From Irpex lacteus (Eukaryota; Basidiomycota; Agaricomycetes; Polyporales; Irpicaceae): a stretch of 64,000 nucleotides of DNA. The notes beneath the pieces are model-generated. The model saw only the letters and a list, made by a program, of their open reading frames with translations. It did not search any database and was not told the DNA's origin. The stretch is taken from NCBI GenBank assembly GCA_001986395.2, contig MQVO02000026.1, positions 1-64,000 of the forward strand, read 5' to 3'. A program made the position numbers and the translations under genes. This document shows, piece by piece, positions 12,920-24,183 of the stretch. Within the stretch, counting starts at the first letter, position 1. Each line of letters opens with the position of its first letter.

Positions 12920-13518
12920 GTGTGTGCGCCCACAACCATCGCAGGCACAAACAACGCAGCACAAACGCGAGTCGCTACCTCACAACCTCACTGTCTCATC
13001 CTCGTACCACAACCACCAGCAACAGCTCCCACACTTCCCCCACGTCGATCATCACAGAGCCGTTCAAGAAGGATGAGCGAGAACGTTTTGGTGAGTTTTA
13101 AATCTCACCTCCTAGCTAGGTCGCTGCTTACAAGACAGCTCAGCGCGAATTGAGCGTCGTTCACGTCGGCATTAGCACCTCCAGCCATATAGACCAGCAA
13201 GTCGTCGTTCACGTTGAAAACCTGGCCGTGTTGGGGAGCAGGGTAGAGAACAGGGAGCAGATGGTCGCGAGTCGCGTTGAGGTGGTGCAGGGGCTTCGAT
13301 GGTGAGTGCTGTTCAATCTTACACGCGAGCCCACTGACGGTGACATCGCATAGGCGAATAATTCCATCGCTCAGGCTCTCCAGGTCCATCAACAGAACGC
13401 AACAACCACCCAACTCATCTGCGTCGTGCGGACCTCGCAGGCTGCGGCAGACGACGCTATGGACACTAGTGCAGATCCCGAGCCCGCCGCGGACGACGAC
13501 GCTATGGACGTTAATTGA
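12920..13518 (+). CDS. Small hypothetical protein with acidic C terminus
   Basis: The most likely start on this segment is the in-frame codon near 12920, but an earlier exon is possible. A Pro/Ser/Arg-rich N part is followed by an intron starting at 13091 (GTGAGT; acceptor uncertain, near 13134). The next exon reads VVHVENLAVLGSRVENREQM, an amphipathic, probably coiled-coil segment. A second intron (GTGAGT near 13302 to TAG near 13354) leads to NNSIAQALQVHQQN and a repeated acidic tail, DDAMDTSADPEPAADDDAMD, ending with TGA at 13516-13518. No family recognised. Confidence 0.45.
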
Positions 13519-14291
13519 AAATAACTCATAGCGATCTCAACGGTGATATTCAGACACGTCAATAAGGAGGTGGAATGATGCTTGGGGCAAGGTTTGGAAG
13601 GAGAAGTGCGGGGCCTTTGGGTGACGGAAGGGAGAATTTTTGACGGTGACTTCGTCATGTTAAAGTGCGCGCTGCTCATTCTATAGTCAATGATTAGTTA
13701 CTGTTTGGATACATTCAACGACGTCTGTGAGTCGCGACATTGAGATGCGCTCAGGTAAGTAGGTTGCACAACGGCTACAATAGGCAATTCCCTTGTGGCG
13801 CCCGGCTTGTTCTCGGCAACTCCCAGAGCCGACCACGCGTGCGTGAATTCAACTTGTTGATGACGAGTACCCAAGTTCTCAAGTGCCCACCCTTGGCGAT
13901 AGTTGATTATGGCTGCCACGGTCCTTTTACGATTCCTGAGTGTAACGAAGAAGAATCGTCTCAATCCGACACGCTGCATTTACGGCGCTTGTAAGTGACG
14001 GATTTCGTTGCCAAACCGTGGGAGTTCTGCTTGTTATCCTTGTTACTACAGTAATACTTGTGTAACAACAACTGTATTTTGTGAATTGTGAAGTCAAATC
14101 TTGCTCATTTCACAGGTTTGGTACACCAAATTGTAGCTATCGAGAAGATCTTTCAGATGATAATACAATCATGAACTAATATGGTCTGTAAGAAAAGATA
14201 TGGGCTGGATGGCTTTGGATGAGGACTTGAGATTCAAACTCAGCCAAACTCCGACCAAAGCGCCCAAGTGCGCAAGCAACTTATACCGGCT
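13519..14291. other. Intergenic; AT content rises toward the repeat block
   Basis: No supported gene. Confidence 0.35.
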
Positions 14292-14330
14292 GCTTCAGAA
14301 GGTTGTGGGTTCAACTCCCCTTCAGGCCAC
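14292..14330 (+). repeat. tRNA-like 3' half with B box, SINE-like copy 1
   Basis: The segment has a TPsiC-arm-like stretch (GGGTTCAACTCC, close to the Pol III B-box consensus) and ends CAGGCCAC, followed directly by a T-rich tract. A weaker A-box-like stretch lies upstream. It matches the inverted copy at 14619-14656 over about 35 bases. It does not fold as a complete tRNA by eye, so a tRNA-derived SINE or tRNA pseudogene is the better reading. Confidence 0.5.
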
Positions 14331-14618
14331 ATTTTATAAGTTGCTCAATTCTGATCATGTAGTGCTGAAAAAATACCGTAAAATGGGAAATATAATGTAT
14401 TGACATGGTTGTATATTTGATATAATTTATTATTGTGTATATATCGCTCAATTCACAATATGTGGTTAGGTACATTAAGATAGTAGCTAACCTGAGTATC
14501 ATCATTCTATGCCCCATATAACGTGATAGTAAAATTTCAAATGTGGTAATGGATTATTCGTGCATTTAATAAAATTTTATAAAACATGATAGAAGAAAGG
14601 AAAAGGTAAAACAAAAAA

Positions 14619-14656
14619 GTGGCCTGTAAGGGATTGGAACTCGCAACCTTCTGAAG
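14619..14656 (-). repeat. tRNA-like 3' half with B box, SINE-like copy 2 (inverted)
   Basis: On the minus strand this reads CTTCAGAAGGTTGCGAGTTC and ends CAGGCCAC, then a run of six T's that could be a Pol III terminator. An A-box-like TAGATTGGTTAAGC lies about 30 bases upstream on the same strand. It pairs with copy 1, about 290 bp away in opposite orientation, across an AT-rich spacer. Confidence 0.5.
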
Positions 14657-15239
14657 ATGTATGTAATCATGCTTAACCAATCTAGGCAAAGTTAGCGGAA
14701 GCAAAATGTTTGAGGTGGCTAGATTGGTCAATACTGTTTAGTAAGCAATTCAAAGCTTAAACAAGTAGTCAAATCATATAAATCATATAATTTTGTCAAT
14801 AAACTGGTTCCTGCAGGATGATATGCTCAATGATCACACGCTTTCTTCAAATAGCTGAAGAGAGCAGTGGTATAGGCACGCCGCTTTTTGCGCGCTTATT
14901 TTCCTTTTTTGCCGTTTTGAGATAATGTCACATGACACAATTATGTGCAAGCGTCAAAACTGGAAATATGGTTTCTGGACCGGATTTTGCTCAGGATTCT
15001 GAATATGAGCTCAGAATGTTAGTAGCCGTCGTAGTTCAGGAGATATTTGGCAAAGATTGATTATTGTTTGTATTCCTGACACCTGTTGAGGTTCGAACAG
15101 CATCATTTGTGAATATCAGCAAAGATACATTGTGGTATCATGATTCCTACACACATATGCTGCGTCTATCCACCTTACAGGTTGTACAATTAGAACTTGA
15201 AAAATGTATATCTTAAGTTTGTGATATTTGTTTGTCTCA
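14657..15239. other. AT-rich non-coding DNA between repeats
   Basis: No gene seen; composition is more AT-rich than the genic parts of the window. Confidence 0.4.
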
Positions 15240-15241
15240 TA

Positions 15242-15624
15242 CTGTATATTTCAGCGCTGAGCGGATGAGGTTGTGATGTGTGACAAAACTCACTGTAGCG
15301 GACGAGCGGATGAGATGCGAAGCGGCTGTGACACTGGTATATTAGCGGATGGAATACATGCCCCACAGGGGTGGAAAAATCGAGTAAAATCAGAAATATA
15401 TTGTCACAAGCAGATGATCGCCAAGCGACGTGTGACAGCGACTCTTTAGCAATGGGGATGAGCTGGTCAGGTACCCGGCGCTACAATACCTGCAAGGGTA
15501 CGGGTCAAGCTCGAGGAATACAATATACCTGCGGGTACGAGTGCGGGTCGATCCGCGGGTGCACCCGTGCTCACCTTTAGCTGGCTGTGACATGTGACAA
15601 TCCACTCAGCGCTAAAATATACAG
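15242..15624. mobile_element. 383-bp MITE with TA target duplication (Tc1/mariner type)
   Basis: The left end reads CTGTATATTTCAGCGCTGAG. The reverse complement of the right end reads CTGTATATTTTAGCGCTGAG. Each end is flanked by TA (15240-15241 and 15625-15626). Inverted similarity continues inward (GCGGATGAGG...TGTGACA against GTGGATTGTCACATG). There is no coding capacity. TA duplication and short inverted ends are the hallmarks of Tc1/mariner-derived miniature elements. Confidence 0.8.
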
Positions 15625-15789
15625 TAACAACAGAATGAATTTGATTTAGTCCTTTGAATGTGAAAATATAAGGCTACACTGGTTTTGTTGATCACTTACT
15701 TTTGTTTTCACAGATGTAGCAGTCTTTATGTCTCTCTATCAAGATTGCATTTTAACAAGTACTTTGTTAACTATCTCAAAGTGTTTCAA

Positions 15790-18700
15790 ATGCCGCTCAG
15801 GAATCGTTACCTGCCACTTGATGGCCACACTCCCACAAGTTTGATTCGCATACTTGTGACCACATCACACTGGGTGAGCCTAAGCAACCTTATACCGTCA
15901 GCACTATGTTGACTGTTCTTCTGACCGACGCAGATCATACGGAGCGTGACATCATTTCTTCATCACTCTGCTCGATAAACATATTCTGGATTAATCTAAT
16001 AAACCTCGGAAACCCGGGAAACTGGCCCTCGAACCGTCGATACAACTCATCCACGAAAAAATCGACGACAGGTGTTTTCGTGGTGTACCAGTCGGCGCAA
16101 GCACCCCTTCCAACTCTGGGGATCTGTGGAGATCTATGGGTAACACCTAAGACGATGTTTATAAAGGGCGAAGATTGCCACTGGGCTGCTTGGAACCAAG
16201 AAACTGAGTTTGAGTGTCCTTTCGAAAGGTGCAGGACGCTCGTTTGGTCAAGGAACGCCCATTTCAAATATCTTGCCGACGAGACAAAACGAACCGAGGC
16301 TTTCAGATGGAAGAGTACGTTTCTTGTTTGATCGTTCGTGGAATTAACTGACATCTCAATATCTGATTCAGAGGGAGGTGTACCGTTCTCTAGTATCCCC
16401 ACGTTCGTGAGGGAGAGCTCGCCCGAAATTTCCGATGTGCTATCTAAAAGCTACAAGGCATTAACCGAAACGGACTGCATTATGCTATTCAACGTACATC
16501 TTGATTATACCCGCCAGCGAATTAAAGGAGATAGTACGGGTAGGATAGCTGCGTTGGAGGAGGAACATCGCATTATCGATGACGTCTTGAGTAGGGATTT
16601 ATCAGGTAAGAATTATTTTACTGCAAAGGGGTGATACACTTAACCAATTGTTGCAGAGATAGAGATGCCGATGGACGTATCTCCCTCACAATCGCAGTCT
16701 TCCTCCGCAGAGGGTAAGGTTGTATTATCTCAAACGCAGTATTTACTCACGAGGAGCAGCTCACCATCCGATAGTTCCGCCACGAACACTGAAGCCTGTA
16801 CCCGATGATAAATATCGGGTACCACTCGACCATCACAAGAGTGGAGGCGAAGTACGTTGCTCGAATGGTATGATTGTCTTCCTACCTTACACTCGGACGG
16901 GCCCCAGAGGACAGAAGGTAACGTTCACATCCTTAGCTACTTCGCCACTGACCCGACTCTATATCAGAGCCCACATCTCATCACTTGCCAGTGGATGTTA
17001 TCCGGTGAAGATGCAACGACAGTATCGGTAAACGGTCAAGACGTAGATACTGATCCGTTGATGGTCACCGTCCTGGACATACCACCTCCCGGGACTGGCC
17101 TCTCTGCCTGGAAGGTACACACGAAAACTGTCGGTAGTATGCTATGCGAGGGAAGGGTAGCAGCAGTATTGAAAAAAGTTGCGCAAGAGCGGCCGTCTTA
17201 CGAGTGGGGTGAAGAAGCGTTAGTCGACGTCACCAGACGGAATCCCAACGGTGCGGTGGTCGAATGGCAATGTATGTCACTTCCCCCTTTATCCACCCGG
17301 TCCCATTCTATGCATTGTGACTCGTTATCTTGTACAGCTGCGCGGATGGATGAAAGCCTTTTCTACGAGAACAAGGGTAAATTAGGATTGTATAGTTTCC
17401 TGCTCGCGTTATTGATGCTTACAATTATGGACGCCAACAGCACCTTTCACTATAAAAGGGTCAATCCGGAACTTCGTAGGAGCAGGGCTAGACCCTGAAG
17501 ATAGCGCCAACTGCCTCGACATCCCTACCTTTGGTGGTGATACCCCATATCTAATTGAGTGAGTTTATTCTTCTGGTTATACGGCAAGATTCTCTTACTT
17601 AATCCTGCTAGGGCGCTCGCGACCTCCTCTAGAGCTTTATGTGGAACCTCAGGAGTCACCTTCGAGTTCTCCACCGTTGAACCGAGGGAACCCGCATTAC
17701 GATCTCCTCCATCTAGGAAGCGAAAGACCGGGAATCGACTCTCGAATGAGAGACCTGACAGACCGCGTGCAAGGCGTGGACGCAGCCCGCAAGGCGTGCT
17801 TAGGGAACCCGACACGATGCCAACGAGTGCAGATAACGGCAACTTGATGTCGACAGATCCTGTTGAAGACGGCAATGTAACGAATCCCTCGTCTCCGAAC
17901 CTTCAGCAGAAGCGCACCATCGAAGAGATTCTCCATGACGCCGTGACCGTCGTGAATGATAGAGGCGGTATGCATGCTCTCGAGTGGGACGTTATGAGGA
18001 TAGCTTCTTGGGCCATCGCGGCGTCCACCGGGGCTGTCTCCAAGGCACACCATGACGCTGGCGGATATTTGACCTTCGTCGAAGCCCAGGTGGGTGCCAA
18101 GATTTGGGTGTATCTAGTGTCGAAGGAGCAGCCGCGCACAATGTACCAGGCAATGCAAGACTATCACTATATCGCGACTCATTGCACGGACTCTATCGCG
18201 CTGGCTAAACGCGTAAAGCCTGTTTATGTCTATCTCGCTCCTGGGACACTCCTGTGAGTCCTTTTGACAATCTTTTATATTTACGATATATTGATCATAA
18301 CGATATCAGAATCCAACCCCCAGGGGTATTTCACCTTGTATATACCCCCGAGAGTAGTATCTTTAAGTGCGGCCATTTCTACATGCTCGAAGCTATGCAC
18401 CTCACGGAGGTGGCACGTGCCTGTGCTGCTCATACAGGGGAAAGGGGGACGAACGCTTCTCATCCAGGAAGTGTAAGGATGCTCAGCAGAATCGCACTAT
18501 CGTTGGTCATTGACTGGCGTGAGTCCGGTGAGCCTAATCCGCAGAAACCTTCGGTCCGTGTGGCTAACAATAGGTCCTAAGTGCTGCGTAAACCGTTCAT
18601 CTCGCTTGCGCGTATGCTCCTATGGGCATATTTATATGCTCCAGGCGACTTCGACCCTAATGATCCAGAGTTCGAGCCTGATCAAGAATCTAAAGCCGAG

Positions 18701-18916
18701 CTTGCGGCGGCTCAGGCTGTTGTCGAAGCAATTCTCTCACATAATGATCTCGGTCTCGACGACATCCGGCCTATGCCCTTGAAACATTTTCGCTGGCTAT
18801 CTGAAATCGGCGAAGGCACGGATTGGAAGGATTGGAGGGATCCCGGGATGATGCGGCTAGAGATACCAGACATTAGACATCATTTTAAAGCATTCGAAGA
18901 TATAGCTCAGACGTAG
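15790..18916 (+). CDS. JmjC-domain-like protein (putative Fe(II)/2-oxoglutarate dioxygenase)
   Basis: The C-terminal part is a divergent JmjC cupin of the kind expanded in Agaricomycetes. The metal-binding HxD is seen as KAHHDAGG (His/Asp codons 18048-18056), followed by TFVEAQVGAKIW. Splicing out 18254-18309 (GTGAGT...ATCAG) gives APGTLLIQPPGVFHLVYTPE, with the distal His codon at 18332-18334, then GGHF-like CGHFYMLEAMHLTE. All three metal ligands are present. A further intron (about 18519-18578) leads to the C terminus, which stops at 18914-18916. Upstream exons (from an ATG at 15790) include CHWAAWNQETEFECP, an intron ending TTCAG near 16370, and GLDPEDSANCLDIP before the cupin. They are well supported by canonical introns, but the first two joins are uncertain. 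Target (histone, other protein or nucleic acid) cannot be told. Confidence 0.7.
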
Positions 18917-20879
18917 GAGATTACATCGTATTGTCCTTATGGTAGATAACGATATTTTCCCAATGAAATACGCAGTAATTGACGCAATCAAGTGTACTAA
19001 GCATCGCGTGGGAGGGAGTTGACTATGTTGCTGAAGGCAGTGACCGGCGGCTTCGCAGACGGTAGGGTGCAACGAATCGGTGAAAGGTGGCTCGACGTAA
19101 CCTAATGTACCCATTGAGCGTTAATTTGTGAGGTGCAACGTGAGGCGCGTGAGGTGCAACGTTACTTGTGACGTGCTAGTCACGTCTGCTTCCCAGTCGG
19201 GATTGATCCGGAATATTTTGCTCACTTCGTCCTCCAACGAGCTCTGACCTCGACCATCGTCACAGTTGTCTCATCAAGGCAGATGCAGGAACCACTGGTG
19301 GTGTGATGGACACGGGCCCTAAGAGATTTGGAGCCGATGGTACGTATAATTCAATGTCTGTGAGTACTCCTCACCATCTCAGTCGTAGGCTATAAGTCTG
19401 GAAGGCAGTAGACAAACTCCACCAGACAAGTGAATCAGGGAGGTATACGTGGAAGAGAGGGGAGAGTAGAGAGCAAATGCCCTATTCGCTGAGATTATGT
19501 GCGTATTAATAATTCGCTAATTACTGTTGACTCACCGGATTCGTCAGAACCACTAACCTAGACTGTCTCTTTCAGCTGGTGCGCGAACGAGCGTGCGCAT
19601 AGAAGTGCACGAGCTACCTAGGTACGTTCCTGCTACTCGATACGAACGCGAACGTCGTCGTTGCTGCACGGCACTCCCCAACCCTCCCGTTTCGACACAA
19701 AATCACCCATATCCCCGCCACCAACCGTCCATTCGACATGTGAGCTGCACCGAATGAATCAGCGACTACCAACCGTCCATTCCGAATCTACGCACTTCGA
19801 CTCCGATAACCTCTCAAAATCAGTCCATCCGCGAGATCTTCTAGTAGTTTGGCGAGAAGAGGTTTTAGGAGCGGTATTAATGACAACAATGGACGTACAA
19901 AGTATGTGTATCAATTCGTGAAATCTATCTGATGAGTTACCAACTCGTGCGTCCGCAGTTCGATACTCTGTGCTGAGTCGGGCGAGGAGGGGACCGGGTA
20001 TCTTCGGAATGGATGAAGCTAACAAGGAGATAAATGTCTGTGCGCGTTACGAGAGGTAAGTTCTTACGTATCCACCATTCCGAATGAAGCGAGACGACAT
20101 GGTCGTCGCCGTACACACCACCTCCACTCCCTCTACAAGATAAAATCACTAATAACGTATAACCAGCCTTTTTTTCCTCACGCGGACTACATTGAAAGTA
20201 TCAGTAAGTGCTCTGTGACCAATTACAAGCGTTATAGCTCGATCACAACGAAGAAACGAAATTCGCGTTCACGCCGTGGTTTTCACGGAAATGGGTCGTA
20301 TCGCGGAGCGGAGCGACTGAAGTGAGTCTAAAAGGTGTGTGCATTAACAACGTGAGATAGTTTCACGAGACACCGACTCATACGCCCGCAGTTCTTCATT
20401 TCTCAACAACTGCCAGCAGGAGGTGGTCGGCAATCTCGGTATAGGACGGGAACAACGATGAAACGAGTATGTATGCATCTCGTACAAGGCGATTTTTACC
20501 TTCTCCGTGCGTCGCATGAAGAGAGATGACCTCATCGTCGCTGTACACCCATCTTCCGCACTGACCACTTCTTGTGTAGAGCCAAATGAGGGAGGGACGG
20601 CAGTTATCTTTGGAGAGGGCAAGACTACTATGACTGCGGGCATGGGTGCGGGTACTGTAGGGCAAGTTAGTACGTCCTCAACCCCCCAAGAGACAGGACT
20701 GACCTCGTCGCCGCCGTATTATACCCCACCCCCTCCTCCTGCACCCAACATCGTCCGTGCAAACAGTCGGCGAGCTGCATGTCGTTTGTTGGGTATACTG
20801 AGGAGAAACTGTAGCCACGCTGATTATTAAGGGTACTTATAATAGCTTCAGATTGTAACGTGGCTGTAATGGAGAATCA
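18917..20879. other. Gene-poor region with a degenerate internal duplication
   Basis: No supported gene. Segments near 19945-20130 and 20360-20560 look like diverged tandem copies. Both contain a CGYCCGCAGTTC stretch and then an open segment reading MKRDDMVVAVH or MKRDDLIVAVH. Short GAGGTGCAACGT repeats occur near 19130-19165. This may be a decayed gene or an unrecognised repeat family. Confidence 0.35.
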
Positions 20880-21677
20880 ATGTTTTCTTTTTATCATAGA
20901 ACTGGAGTGTCCGGGGTACTTCCTCATTTCGAACATGAGGTTTGCAGACGTTTACAATGTTCCTGCAGGAAAAAATCATTATTATTTTCCAATGCTGTGC
21001 ACGATGTTCCCTTTCGCACCTGTAGCAATGTTCATTTAGGGAACATCTTTGAGCATTCTGCCCGGCGCAACATTTTGAAAGGTTCTCACCTACTACTTAA
21101 TAACATTCTATTTTTATTCTTGTGACGCATTTTCAATATTTTTCGCCTTATCGCTGACCAAGACCGCTCAGCAGCAGCTTCAACGTTATGTCCTGATCTC
21201 AAAAGGCTGCTTCCAAGTGGGGAATTATGAACTTATCTTAATTCATATGCCACGCAACATTGACGAAACAATTTTGACGTTCCCTCGAATTCCCCGTAGT
21301 GATACATTCATAATGTTGACTAACTGCTGCCGACTGGAACTTATGATATTTTCTGTACGACAACAACGTGATAAAAACATGTTAACTTTAAATATGTTTC
21401 TCGGTACTCTAATTACTTGTCCGATAAGGGAAACAAATACTGTTTATGTTCCGATCTCGCCTTCGAATATCAAGAATATTTCCAGTATGACGCTGTGTGT
21501 AATATTGAACATGATGCACTGAGAAACAATTAGCATGATGTGGGATGATACATTCGTACAACATTAAATATAGCTGTACCTGTCAGCATTCAAAATGTTC
21601 CCCGAAGCAGCAATTAAGGAACATAAATAAATTTCCTTAACCAGCATTAATTCAATTCCCGCGCGGAACATCGGGTG
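20880..21677. repeat. Repeat region dense in GGAACAT / ATGTTCC motifs
   Basis: At least eight GGAACAT-like motifs or their complements (for example near 20957, 21007, 21045, 21281, 21448, 21595, 21618 and 21665) occur in about 800 bp in both orientations. The stretch is AT-rich, stop-rich in all frames, and lies exactly where the N-terminal coding part of the adjacent FunK1 kinase should be. No terminal inverted repeat or target duplication could be fixed by eye. Confidence 0.5.
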
Positions 21678-23469
21678 ATGCACGCAGTGTATGCCAGCGT
21701 GGTCATGGCTCTGCAGCACCGTACCCACGTGTTCTCCATTTCCATCAACGGGCCCAAGGCTCGTCTCATTCGCTGGGACAGAGCAGGCGCCTGCGTCTCT
21801 GAGGCCTTCGATTATATACTCACTGACGAACATCGCAAGAAGAAGAAGGCTAACTGGCTTGCCGAGTTCCTATTCCGCTACGCTCATGCGACTCCCGAGC
21901 AACGCGGCTTCGATCCCAACGTCAGGCCAGCGACCAAGGACCAACTCAAACAGCTCGCGGATGCTGTTCAAGAACATATCAACGCCTTTCCCTATCCCCA
22001 ACATCTCGCCGATGAGCTGAAGCGTGCTGCCGATTCCTCGTACGACTCGTATCCCGCATACATCGTTTCCGTCACCGATGGAACCTCCGGTGAAAAGACG
22101 GACTACATTGTATGTCGTCCTTTCTTTGAGGTTCTATCGTTGTGTAGTCGGGCGACACGAGGCTATCTTGCCTACTCGACGAAACGAGAAGAGCTTGTCT
22201 TTCTTAAGGACACCTGGCGTGTGGACGATCCGGATGATTCGACTGCTGTTTCCGAGGCGCAAATCTATGAGATTCTCCGGAAGCATAAGTCCCTCGAACC
22301 CTACTTGCCAGTCATTTTTGCGGCTGGGGATGTATATGGTGCGGATCCCGGCGCTGCTCTGCACACAAAGACGCAGGACATGAAGGACTGTCAGTGGGTT
22401 CCGGGGCCCGAATGGTTCCGTAGATACGTTCGCCATCGAGTCGTGCAGAAGTTGGCTATTCCTCTGCATATGCTACGGAACAGTAAACAGCTGCTACAGA
22501 CGATACGGAACATCTTAACAGGTGTGTTGTCCACATCAACCCGTCATGTTGTTCTTGCTAATAAGGCTCACGTAGTTGTCAAGATCGCCTACCACGAAGG
22601 CAAAATCTTGCACCGCGATATCAGCATGAACAACATCATGCTGAATCTTAGCTTTGGAGGGATCCTGAACGACTGGGACCATGCCATTCGCGCGGACATT
22701 CCGACGAGGAAAGTACACCCCTACCGAACAGTAAGTCATCGGTGCTCCCAGTGCTCCTCAGCACTACTTTCTAACCAATGTGTCTCAGGGAACATGGCAG
22801 TTCATGTCAATTGAAGTCCTCAAAAATACGCCTAAGGCGCACAGTATTCACGACGACGTCGAGTCAACATTTTGGGTGTTTTACCATACTGCCTTGCACT
22901 ACTTCAAGATCAAGAAAATCAACGCTCCATTCAAGCAGCCTAGTCTGGCTCTCTTTAACGAGTGCGATATAATAACCGGCGCCGAGGGACAACTCGTCTA
23001 TCAGGGAGGAAGCAAGAAGCGCACGGCTTTAGTCGATGGGACAATCCAACAGATCTTCTTCGAGAGCGAGCCGCTTACTACCGCACTACACAAGTTTGCA
23101 GCCATCCTTCGGGACTATCATGGCCTTATGACACTGTCTGATCACCTCAAAGCACGCAATGCGGCAGACTTGGAAGCAGTGGACAAGAAGATCTTTCTTG
23201 TCGAGGATATCATCGAGATTTTTGACGATATCATCGCGGACTCGGACGTCTCCAAGTGGCCTAAAGACGATGACGCAGTCGTGGACCAATACAAGGTGAA
23301 ATCGACGCTGGACGAGCACATACAGCTTGCAGGAGCTCACGAAGCCCATGTCACGCGTTCGCAAAACACCTCTCGAAAACCGGCACCTCAGCCTGACGGC
23401 GACATGGTTCCTCCAGCCTTTGTTCCTAGCCGGCGCGTCACTCGCAGCGTCAGTCGGAAAAAACGCTGA
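21678..23469 (+). pseudogene. FunK1-type protein kinase, 5'-truncated
   Basis: Most of a fungal FunK1 (PF17667-type) kinase is present. Signatures are ARLIRWDRAGACVSE, the catalytic loop ILHRDISMNNIML (Asp codon 22617-22619), the metal-binding motif LNDWDHA in place of DFG, and TGTWQFMSIEVL after removal of a canonical intron (22731-22788). The first Met is at 21678, but family members carry roughly 150 further N-terminal residues. None are found upstream, where a repeat-rich stretch begins, so the N-lobe is incomplete. A possible second intron near 22520-22563 leaves the frame open and was not resolved. A stop at 23467-23469 follows a run of six A's. The next frame continues with a basic tail (ending at 23719) typical of FunK1 C termini. 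It is probably inactive or badly truncated. Confidence 0.75.
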
Positions 23470-23719
23470 GAACGCCCCGCTGCCCGTCGCGTCGGGCAGC
23501 GGTGTACCACCATCCATGTCGCGTTCGACTTCGAAGCGGCACCGCGTCAGCGATGAGGACGCCAAGGTGGAGGTGGAAGGTTCTGAGGGACGTACGAAGA
23601 GGTCAAGGCAGCAGAAGACGAAGGCGATCGTTCGTACGGCGTCCTCGGAGCAGAAGAACTACAACACGCGTTCGCGCACTAGATCGTTGAAGCAGGGTTC
23701 GGGGGCGAGTTGTCTCTAG
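23458..23719 (+). pseudogene. FunK1 kinase C-terminal tail, out of frame
   Basis: After the A6 run at 23458-23463 the frame shifted by one base reads through AENAPLPVASGSG, then SKRHRVSDEDAK and TKRSRQQKTKA, to a TAG stop at 23719. Lys/Arg-rich tails of this kind follow the kinase domain in FunK1 proteins. One A fewer would restore a continuous protein. This is either a real frameshift or a homopolymer error in the assembly. Confidence 0.55.
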
Positions 23720-24183
23720 AGTTCGATTTATCTGTACATCTGGATTGGAGCTACATATCTCTAGTTGTATTTACAAGTTGCTTGGATGCGTTGTTCTTGC
23801 CTTACATGCTGTATATTATCACGTAGCTGTCTAATTATTTATTGGTCTCCAATGGCAATTACTACTGTCCTGATGTCGTAACTTCATCGTGTTCAGCTCG
23901 AAGCCTCTCGTACGTCAGAATCATTAATCTTGGATTGTTGAGTATTAGGTACATGAAAGAATGAGGCGTAGGAAGAATGATACGTGTCATCGAGTCGTTG
24001 AAACATGAGGCTATAGGACCACAAGACCACTCGCGAAATGAGAGGTGGTTATGAATATCGATACGTGATGTCAGTATGCGAGTACCGTAACTTATATACA
24101 GAGCGAAGGGAGCAACGGTCGGTCCGCCATCTATATGTATATGACAAGGCCGGACAGACGACTCGCGGCGTTCACCTCCGCTC
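23720..24183. other. Intergenic, convergent 3' ends
   Basis: Spacer between the plus-strand kinase and the minus-strand oxysterol-binding gene. No gene seen. Confidence 0.5.

Noticed and set aside
14292..14656. Functional tRNA genes
   Set aside because: Only the 3' halves look tRNA-like; no acceptor stem or anticodon arm could be paired.
15935..16402. 155-codon minus-strand ORF
   Set aside because: It spans two canonical plus-strand introns of the JmjC gene and has no splice partners of its own.
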